Of a DNA stretch of 64,000 bases, positions 34,201 to 43,912 are shown piece by piece (positions within the stretch are counted from its first letter, which is position 1; the number at the start of each line of letters is the position of its first letter). A program made the translations under genes and the position numbers. This stretch comes from Leuctra nigra (lineage: Eukaryota > Arthropoda > Insecta > Plecoptera > Leuctridae). Under the pieces are notes generated by a model. It was not told where the DNA came from. It saw only the letters and a program-made list of their open reading frames with translations, and did no database searches. The stretch is taken from the NCBI GenBank assembly GCA_934045905.1, contig OW203767.1, forward strand, positions 29,262,520-29,326,519. The letters run 5' to 3'.

Positions 34201-37200
34201 GATCAAAGAAAAACTCTGACCTGTATAGCCAAAATATGATTTTGATCAGATTTATCGAAGACCAGTTTCATTTTTCAACCTACCATCAGGAGATGTTTAT
34301 TTAAATTTTAGCCAATTAATAAATTTCAAAAAAATTTGGGGTCTGCAAACAGAAAAGTTTGTCTCTACATGTGTGCAAAATTTCAGCTCGATCGAGGAAA
34401 AACTCTAGACATGTATAGCCAAAATATGAGTTTGATCAGATTTGTCGAAGACCATTTTCACTGTTCAACCTATCAGGAGATGTTTATTTAAATTTTAACC
34501 AATCAGTAGATATCAAAAAAATTAGGGTCTGCAACGCCCAGAGAATGTCCAAACACGTGTGCAAAATTTCAGCTCGATCGAAGAAAAACTCTGACCTGTA
34601 TATCGTCAGTAACAGAAAAAAACAAAAATAAAAAAAAAAACAAAAAAAAAAAACAGAGGTCCGTGCCAAATGAGCCAAAAGGAGACGCTCGCTTCGCTCG
34701 CTCAACTATAAAACTATTAAAAAAAACTATAGTATGGTGAATTGGGAATATAGTAAATTAAAATAACTATACATTTTTTTTGTAAAGTTCTAGGTATAGA
34801 AAAATACTATGCAAAATTACTATACAAATTTACCACAAAATACTATATCAAAATACTAGACTCTTTTACTGTAAGAAAATACTATATGAAAATATTGTAC
34901 AAGTTTACTATACATATTTACTATATCAAATTACTATATGACTATTGGCATATCTAGTGGAGCGGTCGCTCCACCCAGCCAAGTCGTACCGTACACTCAC
35001 ACTCACTCAACATACCGTATATGCATAATAAACTGAGGAGCAGACCAACCACTTTTACTGTAAGCAACAACACGGCATTTTCGGCCTACTGGATCTTAAA
35101 ATTAGAAAATCTCACATTGTTGCGATATATCTTAATTTCGAGCTATAGCCCACCCCACTACATATACCAAATTAGGGAACAATATGTTATGCCGTTTGCG
35201 AGCTAGAGGGCCGTGAAAAACGTGAAATTACACCCCTTTTAAAACCTATCTTGATCTGATGATGATGATGATGATATCAGGAAACACCGCAATCACCGCC
35301 ACAGCCTAAACGGCTGAGCCGATCGATCTGAAATTTTCACCACATGTGCACTTTTGGCGTCTGAGGTGCCTTTTTATAAAACCAACAGGAAGCCGCCATT
35401 TTGAAACCGGAAGTGACGTATTATCTCGAAAACAGCTAGACCGTTAGGAATTAAACCAGCGCCAAATGATTCAGACGGTCATCTATATGGAATATCAATA
35501 GTTAAAGTAGAGATGTGAATGTGAGTTTGTGTGAATCAGTTTATGTGAATGCTATTAAAAAGCTCTATGAAAATGCTGTAAGTTGCGTAAAAAGTGGACA
35601 ATCATATTCAGAAGAATTTAAAATCAACAAAGGTGTTAGGCAGGGGTGTCCTTTGTCACCAACCCTGTTCAAAATATACGTGAACAGGGTTTTAGAGAAT
35701 TGGTCTAGGAAATGTAGTTCGATGGGTGTTAAAATTGGGAAAGAATATATACACTCTTTACTATTCGCAGACGATCAGGTGGTTCTTGCTGAAGATGAAC
35801 ACGACGCAGAATACATGATGAGAAAGCTTATAGAAGAATACGATTCCTGGGGCTTAGAAGTGAATATGGATAAGACTCAATGTATGGTCATTGGAAGAGA
35901 GGGTCAAGACATGGTAACCGATAAAGGTATTATAAGATTAACAACAGAGTACAAATATCTAGGTGTGACATTGACGGCTGACGGAACGGATGAGAGGGAT
36001 GTGCTGAACAAGCTGGGCAGAGGAAGAGCGATCACCAGACAATTACACCCAGTGCTTTGGAACGATGTCATCTCAACCAAGACAAAAACACGTATTTACA
36101 ACTCATTCGTTGAAAGCTGCGCTTCCTATGGATCAGAAATCTGGACCTTATCTTCCCGAATGGCACAAAGAGTCCGAGCAATGGAGATGGGGTACTGGAG
36201 AAGATGCTGCAAGGTTACGATACTCGACCATGTGAGGAACGACCGTATACGGGAAATGATGGGAGTGGAGACATCACTGACGGATTACATAGAGATGAAG
36301 CAACTCTTATGGTATGGCCATCTGAGAAGGATGCCAGATGAAAGATTGCCAATGAGAGCCTGGTCATGGGTACCGTCAAGAAGAAGAAAGAGAGGAAGAC
36401 CAAGGAGGAGGTGGGCAGAAGGAGTTGACACTGCCATGAGAAGAAGAGGTCTTCGCGATGGAGACTTCTTAAATAAAGATAAATGGCATTTAGGATGCAG
36501 AATACGGCCTGAAGTGCTGTAAACAATCTGCTTTAATAATAATAATAATAAAGTAGAGATGTACTATTACCGAAACCGGAAATGACGTCATGAAAATGAA
36601 GAACTAGATTTAAATGACCTCTTACTACAATAACTACATATTCAGAAGGCTTATAATGATACATAACATTTATACAAATAAATTCTATGTGGCAGTAATT
36701 TTAGTCGCCATTTTGAAAACCGGAAGTGATACCATATCTCGAAAACGGCTGGACTGATTGTAACGAAGCTTGCGCAATTCTTCATGGAATATCATTTTAA
36801 GCTTAGGTATATTGAGCACCAAACACAATTTTTCGTATTAACCAATTCGGAAATGGCGTATTTTTTAAAAGTAATTGGTCATTGTTGCTCCGATGTGTGT
36901 TACAAGTTGTGTAAATAAACTAAAAAAATAAGTGATATCCCCATAAAAAACACTCCGTGTAAAAATACCCGCCAAGTCTCTTCAACTATAAAAAAATAGA
37001 AGAAATCTAAAAATTCAACACTGAAAAGAAGTGATATCAAAAAATGAGCCAAGTCAAAACTTAATTTTAAAAACCAAAATATACTTGGCGCATCGTTTTT
37101 AAGGGCATTATAGGTATATTATATATATTTAGGTACATTTAATTTTTGGCATATGCTTCTATACTATTTATATACACGATGCGCCAAGTATATTTTGGTT

Positions 37201-39804
37201 TTTAAAATTAAGTTTTGACTTGGCTCATTTTTTGATATCACTTCTTTTCAGTGTTGAATTTTTAGATTTCTTCTATTTTTTTATAGTTGAAGAGACTTGG
37301 CGGGTATTTTTACACGGAGTGTTTTTTATGGGGATTACTATTCCCACACATATCAGATTTACTATTGGAAATAACTATTGGCTGCTGATTATAAGAATAC
37401 ACTATTGGGAATATACTATTGGTAGTCTATTAGGTATAGTAAAACTAAAACTTGTATATATACAAGCCTGATGTGAAAAACAACTATCGAGTGCTAAGAC
37501 ATTAGAATATTTTTACAGGATTTGTTTGAGCTCCGATTTGAATTGCGACTCCACCATTCAGTTTATCACATAATTTACCTACTGCAAAGTTGACTTAAAA
37601 GTGTTTTATTGAACAATTAATTTTATTCATGGCATTGCATCTTATTACATTACTTGACTTATTTTGTTGCATGTGTGAATATTAGAGGTGCAATATACAC
37701 ATAGGCATTATAATTTGATGTAAAATACTAGAACAAAGAGCACCGATATAACTTATATTTCAATATCCAATGTTTAAGACCTGTGTGGGTGTGTTTGAGT
37801 GGGTTTTGGGTGGAAGTGTGTGTGACCAAATTGTGTTGACTTATAGTTCTTAAGAAAATGGTTAGGTACCAACAGTAATTAGAAAATACTATTGGCTCTC
37901 TATAGCTGCTTTTCAAATTACTATTGGAGACCAATAGTAATTTCAAACAACTATTCGTTGTGAACAGTAAATTTTAATAATGGTATAGTAAATTGGAAAA
38001 AGTATACATTTTGTATAGTAAATTAAAATCTCGTTACTATACTTATAGTATTTGAAAAGACAACTATACAATTATATAGTAAATCGGAATAACTATATGA
38101 ATTATATAGTAAATCGGAATCACCATATGAATTATATAGTAAATTTAAAAATACTATTCATTTTATCTAGTTATTTTAAAAACAACAATTCTTTAATAGT
38201 AAAAGAGAAAAACTATACTATACTTATAGTATATTTGAAGAAATCTTTACAATATATATAGTAAATCGGAATAACTATATGAATTATATAGTAAATCGGA
38301 GTAACTATATGAATTATATAGTAAATTTGAAGAACTTTATGAATTATATAGTAAATTAAAAATACTTTACATTTTATATAGTTCTTTTTCATAAGGATAA
38401 TATAGATTGCACTAATTGAGAAAATGTGAGCCGAAATCTAGGTAGACCACGATCGGGTTAGCCAGGAGCAATATTCGAATGAAGATTCGACCTGCTAGGC
38501 TGATGCGATTGAGAAATTACCTGTTTCTATTTGACGTCAATATCTCACCCATCCCTTGTTATTACTCGAGCACAGAGAGAGATAGCAGCTAGAGTGAGAG
38601 GTCTGACCGGTTTGTACAGGCAATCGGAAAATTCATAGACAAGAGATGATACTCTAACTTTTCATGACGATCAATTTATGTTTGGCCGAGTACATTCCTA
38701 AAAGTCGATTTAAAAAAATGAATGACATACTATCTGAATTTGATGGAACCGATTGGAACCCTTATGGAACCGAAATAGAATCGGAATCGTTATTTTATTT
38801 CTTCCCGGAACCGGAACCGGAACCGATATTCATTTGGGTTCCAGTCCCTGGTTTGTAGTAATGTTTCTGATGTCGGTGGGGAGGGGGCCCCTGGATTCTG
38901 CTCATGGATTACGTACGTGCCAGCGTCAACCGCATGGTCGCCGTCGACTCCATCGCATCACTCTCGGTCCCAACTTCACACGTGACGTTCCCGTTGTTCT
39001 TGTCTGCTACTCGTGTCAAGGTGACTCCACACTGCCCGTGCTCCAGACCCGCCCCGAAGTATTCGTACTCCTTGTTGTAGGGCGTTCTGTCACTCAAGTT
39101 GATGGCCCCGGCGTTGCCCGGGATGGTGAAGCGGCAGTACGTCAGAGGCGCGTTGCTCGTGCAGAGGATGTAGACTCTGTTGCCGGGAAAGACGGTCGCG
39201 GCAGTCGGACTGATGCTGACTAGAGCACCAGATGAAACTGCACACAGAAGCGTACGAAATGCTGTCACTCTTACAAGTTCATATCGATGTAAAAGAAGAA
39301 GACGCATTGGTTTCACAGGAAATATTTGTTGGAGCCTTGAGTTGGGACTTCTTTGATTTTGAGATTGGTCGTTCTGTTTGGTTGAAGAATGAGGACAAGT
39401 GTTAGGAGAACGCCGTCCTATGTCAGTTGAGAGTTTATTCTGCCCAGTGAATCATGTATAGTCACCTCTATATGTCCTTTTAACACTCACCCCCTGTCGC
39501 GACTACAAGTCGTACACAGACGTAGTATAAGTTGCCTAAAACATAGATATTTGTATACAGAGGTGTGATGCAAGACTGGTTTTATCACTGGCTTTTATCA
39601 GAACATAACGAGGCGGCTGTACGGGTCACTCTATAGTGTTCAACTATCATTCATCTCAAAATTACTCTGTCTACATTCTCATACGTAGAAATAAATAACC
39701 ATTTGATGTATTAATACATTTAATAACTTTGAAACAAACAGTCTGTAAACATACTCACACATGAAGTGAAGCACAAACACAAGTACAAATATTTGACAAG
39801 ACAT
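27910..39804 (-). CDS. Secreted protein with two immunoglobulin domains, three exons
   Basis: Join of 39759-39804, 38917-39237 and 27910-28235, read on the minus strand; 693 nt, 230 residues. Exon 1 encodes the hydrophobic leader MSCQIFVLVFVLHFM. Exon 2 is one Ig domain (starts ALVSISPTAATVFPGNRVYI; Cys in ILC and in NVTCEVG, plus two more Cys in TYC and GQC, and no core Trp). Exon 3 is a second Ig domain (DTITASCTISNGRPAASIRW; Cys, Trp, then KILKCEGDHV). All junctions are phase 1, the usual pattern for Ig-domain exons. No transmembrane segment or GPI signal follows, so it is probably secreted. It lies antisense between FABP-3 and FABP-4; intron 2 is 10.7 kb of transposons. I cannot name the subfamily. 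An extra 3' exon is possible. Confidence 0.75.
29312..29480 (+). mobile_element. tRNA-derived SINE-like copy 3
   Basis: A-box-like AAGTTGGTTCAGGCAGT, degenerate B box GACTTCGATTC (29373), then GACTGAGGTGCTTCG and TCTCTCAGTCGAGAG, as in copies 1 and 2. Confidence 0.5.
29767..30642 (-). mobile_element. Family B rolling-circle element B6, with a recognisable empty site
   Basis: Minus-strand element from TTTGAGCGAGCGAAGCGAGC (5' end at 30642) to GCGTTTTCCTAG (3' end at 29767). It interrupts one arm of R3. The uninterrupted arm at 28870-28885 (GCTAATTTATAATTTC) equals the two flanks joined with nothing duplicated or lost, so insertion was between A and T without a target duplication, as for Helitrons. 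The interior contains the standard modules. Confidence 0.85.
31040..33811. mobile_element. hAT-type element H3 carrying element A2
   Basis: Termini CAGTGCTCGAAGTAGG... and ...CCACTTCGAGCACTG are inverted repeats with exact 8-bp duplications ATTATGAT (31032-31039, 33812-33819). Apart from the nested A2 copy (31322-33676) only ~420 bp belongs to the hAT element. A 14-G run lies near its left end (31106-31119). Confidence 0.85.
31322..33676 (-). mobile_element. Element A copy 2 (A2), near-identical inverse of A1
   Basis: Reverse complement of A1 over its whole length (2355 versus 2354 bp), with few visible substitutions: hairpin 31322-32445, head 32446-33676. It starts (minus strand) A|TCTAGTGGAGCGG and ends TTTTTTCTGG|T. 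The five CCGGAAGTGACGTCA modules are retained. Confidence 0.8.
34706..34952. repeat. AT-rich TATAGT/ACTATA array, left part
   Basis: Irregular repeats of ACTATA, TATAGTA and AAATACTAT words every ~15-30 bp. The array is interrupted by element A3 and resumes at 37332. Confidence 0.55.
34953..37331 (+). mobile_element. Element A copy 3 (A3) with a LINE inserted
   Basis: Starts A|TCTAGTGGAGCGGTCGCTCC. The head resembles A1 but is diverged. The hairpin (36941-37331) begins CCATAAAAAACACTCCGTG and has a short loop, unlike A1 and A2. Without the 1033-bp LINE and one target copy it would be ~1.33 kb, close to A4 (1.30 kb). Confidence 0.7.
35517..36549 (+). mobile_element. 5'-truncated non-LTR retrotransposon with intact C-terminal reverse transcriptase frame
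   Basis: The ORF 35515-36522 encodes ~335 residues: NKGVRQGCPLSPTLFKIYVN, then LLFADDQVVLAED (the F-A-D-D catalytic motif), EYKYLGVTLTADG, then YGSEIWTLSS, LLWYGHLRRMP and GRPRRRWAEGV. These are motifs of the reverse-transcriptase palm, thumb and C-terminal part of non-LTR elements; I would guess an RTE- or I-like clade but cannot place it. An AAT tail (36533-36549) and a 13-bp target duplication AAAGTAGAGATGT (35504-35516, 36550-36562) flank it. Endonuclease and the N-terminal RT motifs are missing, so it is dead on arrival. Element A4 shows the empty site near 45413-45426. Confidence 0.9.
37332..38395. repeat. AT-rich TATAGT array, right part
   Basis: Low-complexity sequence with ~28-30-bp units GAATTATATAGTAAATCGGA between 38050 and 38390, and looser ACTATTGG words before. 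The region 37480-37720 within it is not repetitive. Confidence 0.6.
38398..38860 (+). repeat. R3 repeat, third copy
   Basis: Matches 30706-30903 in the same orientation and 28330-28830 in reverse. It ends in GGAACCGGAACCGGAACC followed by CCAGTCCCTGG. It lies directly downstream (minus sense) of Ig exon 2, as copy 1 lies directly upstream of Ig exon 3. Confidence 0.7.
38917..39237 (-). CDS. Ig-protein exon 2 (first Ig domain)
   Basis: Acceptor (minus) CTTCTGTGTGCAG, donor GTACGT after CTGGCAC; 321 nt, phase 1 to 1. Four cysteines suggest a second disulphide in this domain. Confidence 0.75.
39759..39804 (-). CDS. Ig-protein exon 1 (signal peptide)
   Basis: ATG at 39804; 15 codons of hydrophobic leader and donor GTGAGT after TTCATGT, phase 1, matching exon 2. 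It was found by searching upstream for a phase-1 leader exon. The upstream minus strand has a weak TATA-like TCTATATGAAC ~70 nt away. Confidence 0.65.
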
Positions 39805-40281
39805 CTCGATCTGAGTATTAGACTCGACTAACATTATTCAAACTTTAAGATTGTACACACACAAGTTCATATAGAATCTTGACCTCTTAATCTGCATAAG
39901 ATAATGCGTATGGGTTTATGCTGGATCCTAAATCCCACTGCAGACGACGCATTGGATGCGAGCATTGTGTACGGTTGAATTGTTCAAGGACACACATTAA
40001 AAAATATTGATATTCCGACTCGTGAAAATAATTTCTCTAGGACTTGATGTTTTTGAACAATCCGAATGTTCGTGACTACTTGTCCCTCGATTCAAGCAGT
40101 GCATTCAGATCATTCGGCATTTCGGTGTGTTTGAGGCTTAAATGGAATAAGACTGATTTCAATGTGATTTTATTTGCACTCAATAATTGTGCTTGGGATC
40201 GCTTGGGATCGTCTATATAATGCACCTGATGTCAATGAAAAAAGTGATTTAAAAAAAAGAAAAATTTGTGAATGAAGTTAT

Positions 40282-41247
40282 TAAGCGAGCGGAGCGAGCG
40301 TCTCCACTTGACTCTTGCGGCACTTTCTCTGTGTGTGTGTGTTTTTTTTGTCGCTTCAACCCTGGTCGCACCGGTCAACGTATCGATCTGAAATTTTGCA
40401 CACACCTTCATCTCATACTAACTTAGACCTGTATAGTTTTTGAGAAAGATCCGTCCATAAATAAAAAAAATCGTGTTTTCCCATATAAATAGCATTATAG
40501 GTTTGAGGAGTCCGTTGCGGCCGCCCGATGCGCTCCATTCAAAACAAACTCGGAAGCAGTCAGCTGTCTATAGATTATTGTTAGAATACGTTTTACGGTT
40601 AAAGAGATATAGTTATAGCAATACCTGCGAGGTTATAGTTTTTATTTTATTTTAACCGATAGTATAGGTATTTATTGTTTATAAAAGTTTTAACATGCAG
40701 TCTTACTTTCAATCCTTTCAAATGCTAAGCAAATTATTTGTAGACCGGCGAAATGTCTGCTTGATTGTAGAAATAGATTGGTTGGTTGGTTGATAAATGA
40801 AATTACGTTTATGAATTATTTTATTTATTCAGTCACTACGTTATATTTATAGTTACAATACAATGTGTTGGGTAATAGGAAATTGCTCTATTGTACGGAA
40901 CGGCAAGTAACTGTTTGAATACTATTTCTTAAATTATGTCATGTTGCCTATTTTGTGAGTTTCAATCTCTGTATTTATCTGTATTGTTTATTTATCTGTT
41001 TTGTTTCTGTAATTATTATTTGGAATAAATCCCTTTGATACACAGATAAATACTCCAAAAAATACACATGAGTGTGTGTCTGTTACTAACTTGCAATGAG
41101 ACACAAATGCAGTTATTTTTTATATAATTTAGTGAATCATGCTTCTAGCCTTCAGTATATTATTGCCGTGTTTTAAGGAATTATGGTTCGAGGTGTCGCA
41201 CGTATCCGTGCTCGCTTATCAACGCGTTACACAGAGCGTTTTCCTAG
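40282..41247 (+). mobile_element. Family B element B8 with a replaced interior
   Basis: 5' end TTAAGCGAGCGGAGCGAGCG, T-rich tract, GATCTGAAATTTTGCACACA; 3' end GTGCTCGCTTATCAACGCG...TTTTCCTAG. Positions ~40480-41160 do not match other copies. Confidence 0.6.
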
Positions 41248-41466
41248 TAAAATAACGTCGTACCGGTTGTGAATGTTAGATCTGATAAATACCCTGTTTG
41301 GTTTGATGAGGATAATAAGGATAAAATAAGGATAAGGATAAGGATTTGATAAATGCCTTGAATGATATGAAAACGGCATATCCAAGTGGAAACGTGACTT
41401 TCTTCCAGAGTCGAATACCAGGTTAAATGTTCTTACTTGTACATGCTTGTATGTATCAAGAATATA

Positions 41467-41795
41467 ATAGGAAAACGCTCTGAGTAACGCGTTGATGAGC
41501 GAGCACGGATAGGCGCAAAACTCGAACCGAAATTATGTCTATCGAAAATGTCATTAAAACTTAAAAACCAATAATTCTTGAATATCGTTACAGACTTGTA
41601 TACAAATCTCCAAAAATGCCTAAAATATTGGTCACAATAACCGCAGAGATTTAAGTTGATCTGTTGAACCTTTATGATTGAAGTTGAACGGTTCATTATT
41701 AATTTCTTTAAAGCACAAGATCTCGTTCAAAAAATATACCTGGGATCACTCATATGATATAAGTGTGTGTACACAATATCAGAGTGATTGGTGGA
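41467..41795 (-). mobile_element. Family B 3' fragment B9
   Basis: GGAAAACGCTCTGAGTAACG, GATGAGCGAGCACGGATAGG and two interior modules; the terminal CTAG has become ATAG. It breaks off at a LINE remnant. Confidence 0.6.
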
Positions 41796-41835
41796 GTGAT
41801 GAGATCACGAGAAATTCAAAGAAAATTATCTACAG

Positions 41836-42078
41836 AACGATTGTGGAGCCTCTATAGCTACTTACGGAGCGGAGAGTTGGGAACTAAGCAACCGTAATAA
41901 TGGCAGATTGGAAGCTCTGGAGATGGATTTCCTATTGTGGAGTGTCTCGTCTTAAACACGTTCCCAATGTAGAAATTATGAGAAGAATGGACGTACAGGA
42001 CTCAATAGTGGACAGAGTGGAGGAGAGACAGTTATCATGGTACGGCCATATGCGAAGAATGGGTGAAAAGAGGTGAAG
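41836..42078 (+). pseudogene. Non-LTR retrotransposon C-terminal remnant
   Basis: With two frame changes the plus strand reads YGAESWELSNRNNGRLEALE, then NVEIMRRMDVQDSIVDRVEE, then RQLSWYGHMRRMGEKR. This parallels the YGSEIW...WYGHLRRMP part of the LINE in A3. It is too broken to be active. Confidence 0.65.
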
Positions 42079-42089
42079 GGAGTAATATT

Positions 42090-43036
42090 TACACAAGAAA
42101 AACTTGAAAATCAAAAAGAGAAGCTTCTTGTGTATAAACAAGAAATTGTACTCACTCTCTCCTGCTTCTGCTATCCATTTGTATTTTGCATCAAACATAG
42201 TTCATAGCTTGTCGAACTCCAAAAGCTTTATCAACTATGCAAAAATTTAAAAGTTCTCCGAGGGCGGACAGGTTATTTGGCACATTGACAGCCGAGTCAG
42301 ATTAACGACAAGAAACGTCTATACAGTACGTTCTACAAGGAATTTGCAACAGCGAAAAATCTATTTTCCATTTAGAATTCTTATTTTCCACACTAATTTT
42401 GGCTAGTTTTCTGACACTACCTCTTCCTCACCTCATAACAATAGTGACCCAAAGAAAATCCACATTTCTGAGGTGTATACAGCATTTTATTGGCGTTTGT
42501 ATTTTGGCATTTGCCCTCAGGCGCTGAAAGGTCCTTGTAGAACGTACTGTAGGTATGGTATACGTAACTATATTTTTACATTGTAGGTAAATTATTTAAA
42601 CGGTAAATGTATAGAGGATACATTATCTCCAGATTTGTCTAGGAGTACTCTCAATAATTTTAAATGATATTTTAATATAATATTTTAATTCATGATTGTT
42701 TACATTGAAATGTTGATAAATGCTTGTTAACATTCACGTGCATAATGTTAATAAGAAAATCACTTTCATTCGACTGCAATCTGCTTCGCCGCCTTTCTGT
42801 TCTTCGTGCCGTACGCAACATGATCGCCCTCGCACTTGAGTATCTTGCCGTAGTCCTCTGACGTCAGCGTCCTGGAGATGACGTCCACGACGGTGTGGAG
42901 GTCGTCGGGACTGACGCTGTCCTTGACAGGGGTGTCGCTAAACAGCAGGACGTCGTCCAGAGACCACCTGATGGAGGCGGCAGGACGGCCGTTGGAGATC
43001 GTACAGGAGGCGGTGATCGTGTCGTTGACGCGGTAC
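42090..43036. repeat. Segmental duplicate of the Ig exon 3 region
   Basis: Colinear with 27483-28200: a shared ACACAAGAAA...CTTGAA start, ACAAGAAATTGTA, ACATTGTAGGTAAA, and the Ig exon. About 250 bp around 42300-42540 is unmatched. Confidence 0.65.
42767..43036 (-). pseudogene. Truncated copy of Ig exon 3
   Basis: Encodes YRVNDTITASCTISNGRPAA, SIRWSLDDVLLFSDTPVKDS and the KILKCEGDHVAYGTKN end. It lacks the first ~16 residues and the splice acceptor, which are replaced by unrelated sequence running into a B element. It lies 5' of the Ig gene on the same strand, so it cannot be joined to it as an ordinary exon. The C-terminal residues differ from the functional exon. Confidence 0.7.
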
Positions 43037-43049
43037 ACGGATAGGAAAT

Positions 43050-43290
43050 TCCATTAAGGTTCAACCAATCGACCTGAAATTTTGCACACGCAACGTGAGC
43101 GATCACCATATAATATGGTTTTTGAACATGATCCTGCGATTGGCTGAAATTTAAAATTGGACCGATCGACTTAAAACTGTGCATGGTCATTGTAGATAAT
43201 TTCTAGAGTTTTGTCGTTTTCAGAAAAATGGTAATAACATCACTTAAGGTTATTGAAATTTTACTGATATTATTTTGTGACTGTTCATGA
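43050..43290 (+). mobile_element. Family B interior fragment B10
   Basis: Contains AACCAATCGACCTGAAATTT, a ttgcacac word and a diverged second module (ACCGATCGACTTAAAACTGT). Both ends are missing. Confidence 0.5.
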
Positions 43291-43604
43291 ATTTGTGATT
43301 GACTGTGGCTTTACGAATTACAAACTACAGTGCAGTTACACTTCACAAATTCTTCCGATTAAGTCTTAAACAAAGTCTTATCAAACCAAGATAGGTCAAA
43401 AATGCAATAATGTATGATAACATTTTTCAAAGCAGTCCACGTGTGAGTTTTTGGAATTTGAAGAGATTGAATCACATAGTAACATGTCTTGAGACAATGG
43501 ATCAGACTTTTGTCTCCTCTTTCAGTGCAATCAGCGATGTTATAAGAACACGCAGCTGAGTTGTCTCGTTCATTTCATCTTCACGTCCAACAGACATCAG
43601 AACA

Positions 43605-43680
43605 ATGGTCAAAGCGTTCTCCGGGAAGAAGTACAAGTTGGATTCCAGCACCAACTTCGATGCGTATATGCAGGCTATGG
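43605..43680 (+). CDS. FABP-4 exon 1
   Basis: ATG after CATCAGAACA; donor GTAAGT after GCTATGG, phase 1. An upstream TCCTCTTTCAG (43515-43525) could be an acceptor for a 5' UTR exon. Confidence 0.9.
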
Positions 43681-43857
43681 GTAAGTTGCGCTGAATCATT
43701 TCCAGTTCAAGTCAAAAGTCAAGTTCTTTTTTGTGCATTCAGATGATTCAGGCAACAGCCTACATCTACAAACAGATTAGAACCTAATTGAGCGAGCGTA
43801 GCGAGCGTCACCACGGTACTCTCATGGCACTTTCTCTGTGTGTGTGTGTGTGTGTGT

Positions 43858-43912
<55 letters not shown>

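Larger units (their letters stand above)
30920..34705 (-). mobile_element. Family B variant (B7) split by hAT element H3
   Basis: The 3' end (TACTAGAAAAACGCCCAGTG..., plus strand) is at 30920 and the 5' end (GCTCGCTTCGCTCGCTCA) at 34705. Removing H3 with one duplication leaves an element colinear with B14 (62040-62789): both contain CGGGTACGTGCAAATTCT-like and GCATCTAAGCACC segments. The part 33960-34620 shows three tandem ~170-bp repeats of CAAAATTTCAGCTCGATC. Confidence 0.75.

Noticed and set aside
38753..39223. 156-residue plus-strand ORF
   Set aside because: Antisense shadow of Ig exon 2 plus GGAACC repeat translation.
43837..43908. Cysteine/valine-rich peptides from GT repeats, also at 60053-60116
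   Set aside because: Translations of a (GT)n microsatellite inside B elements.
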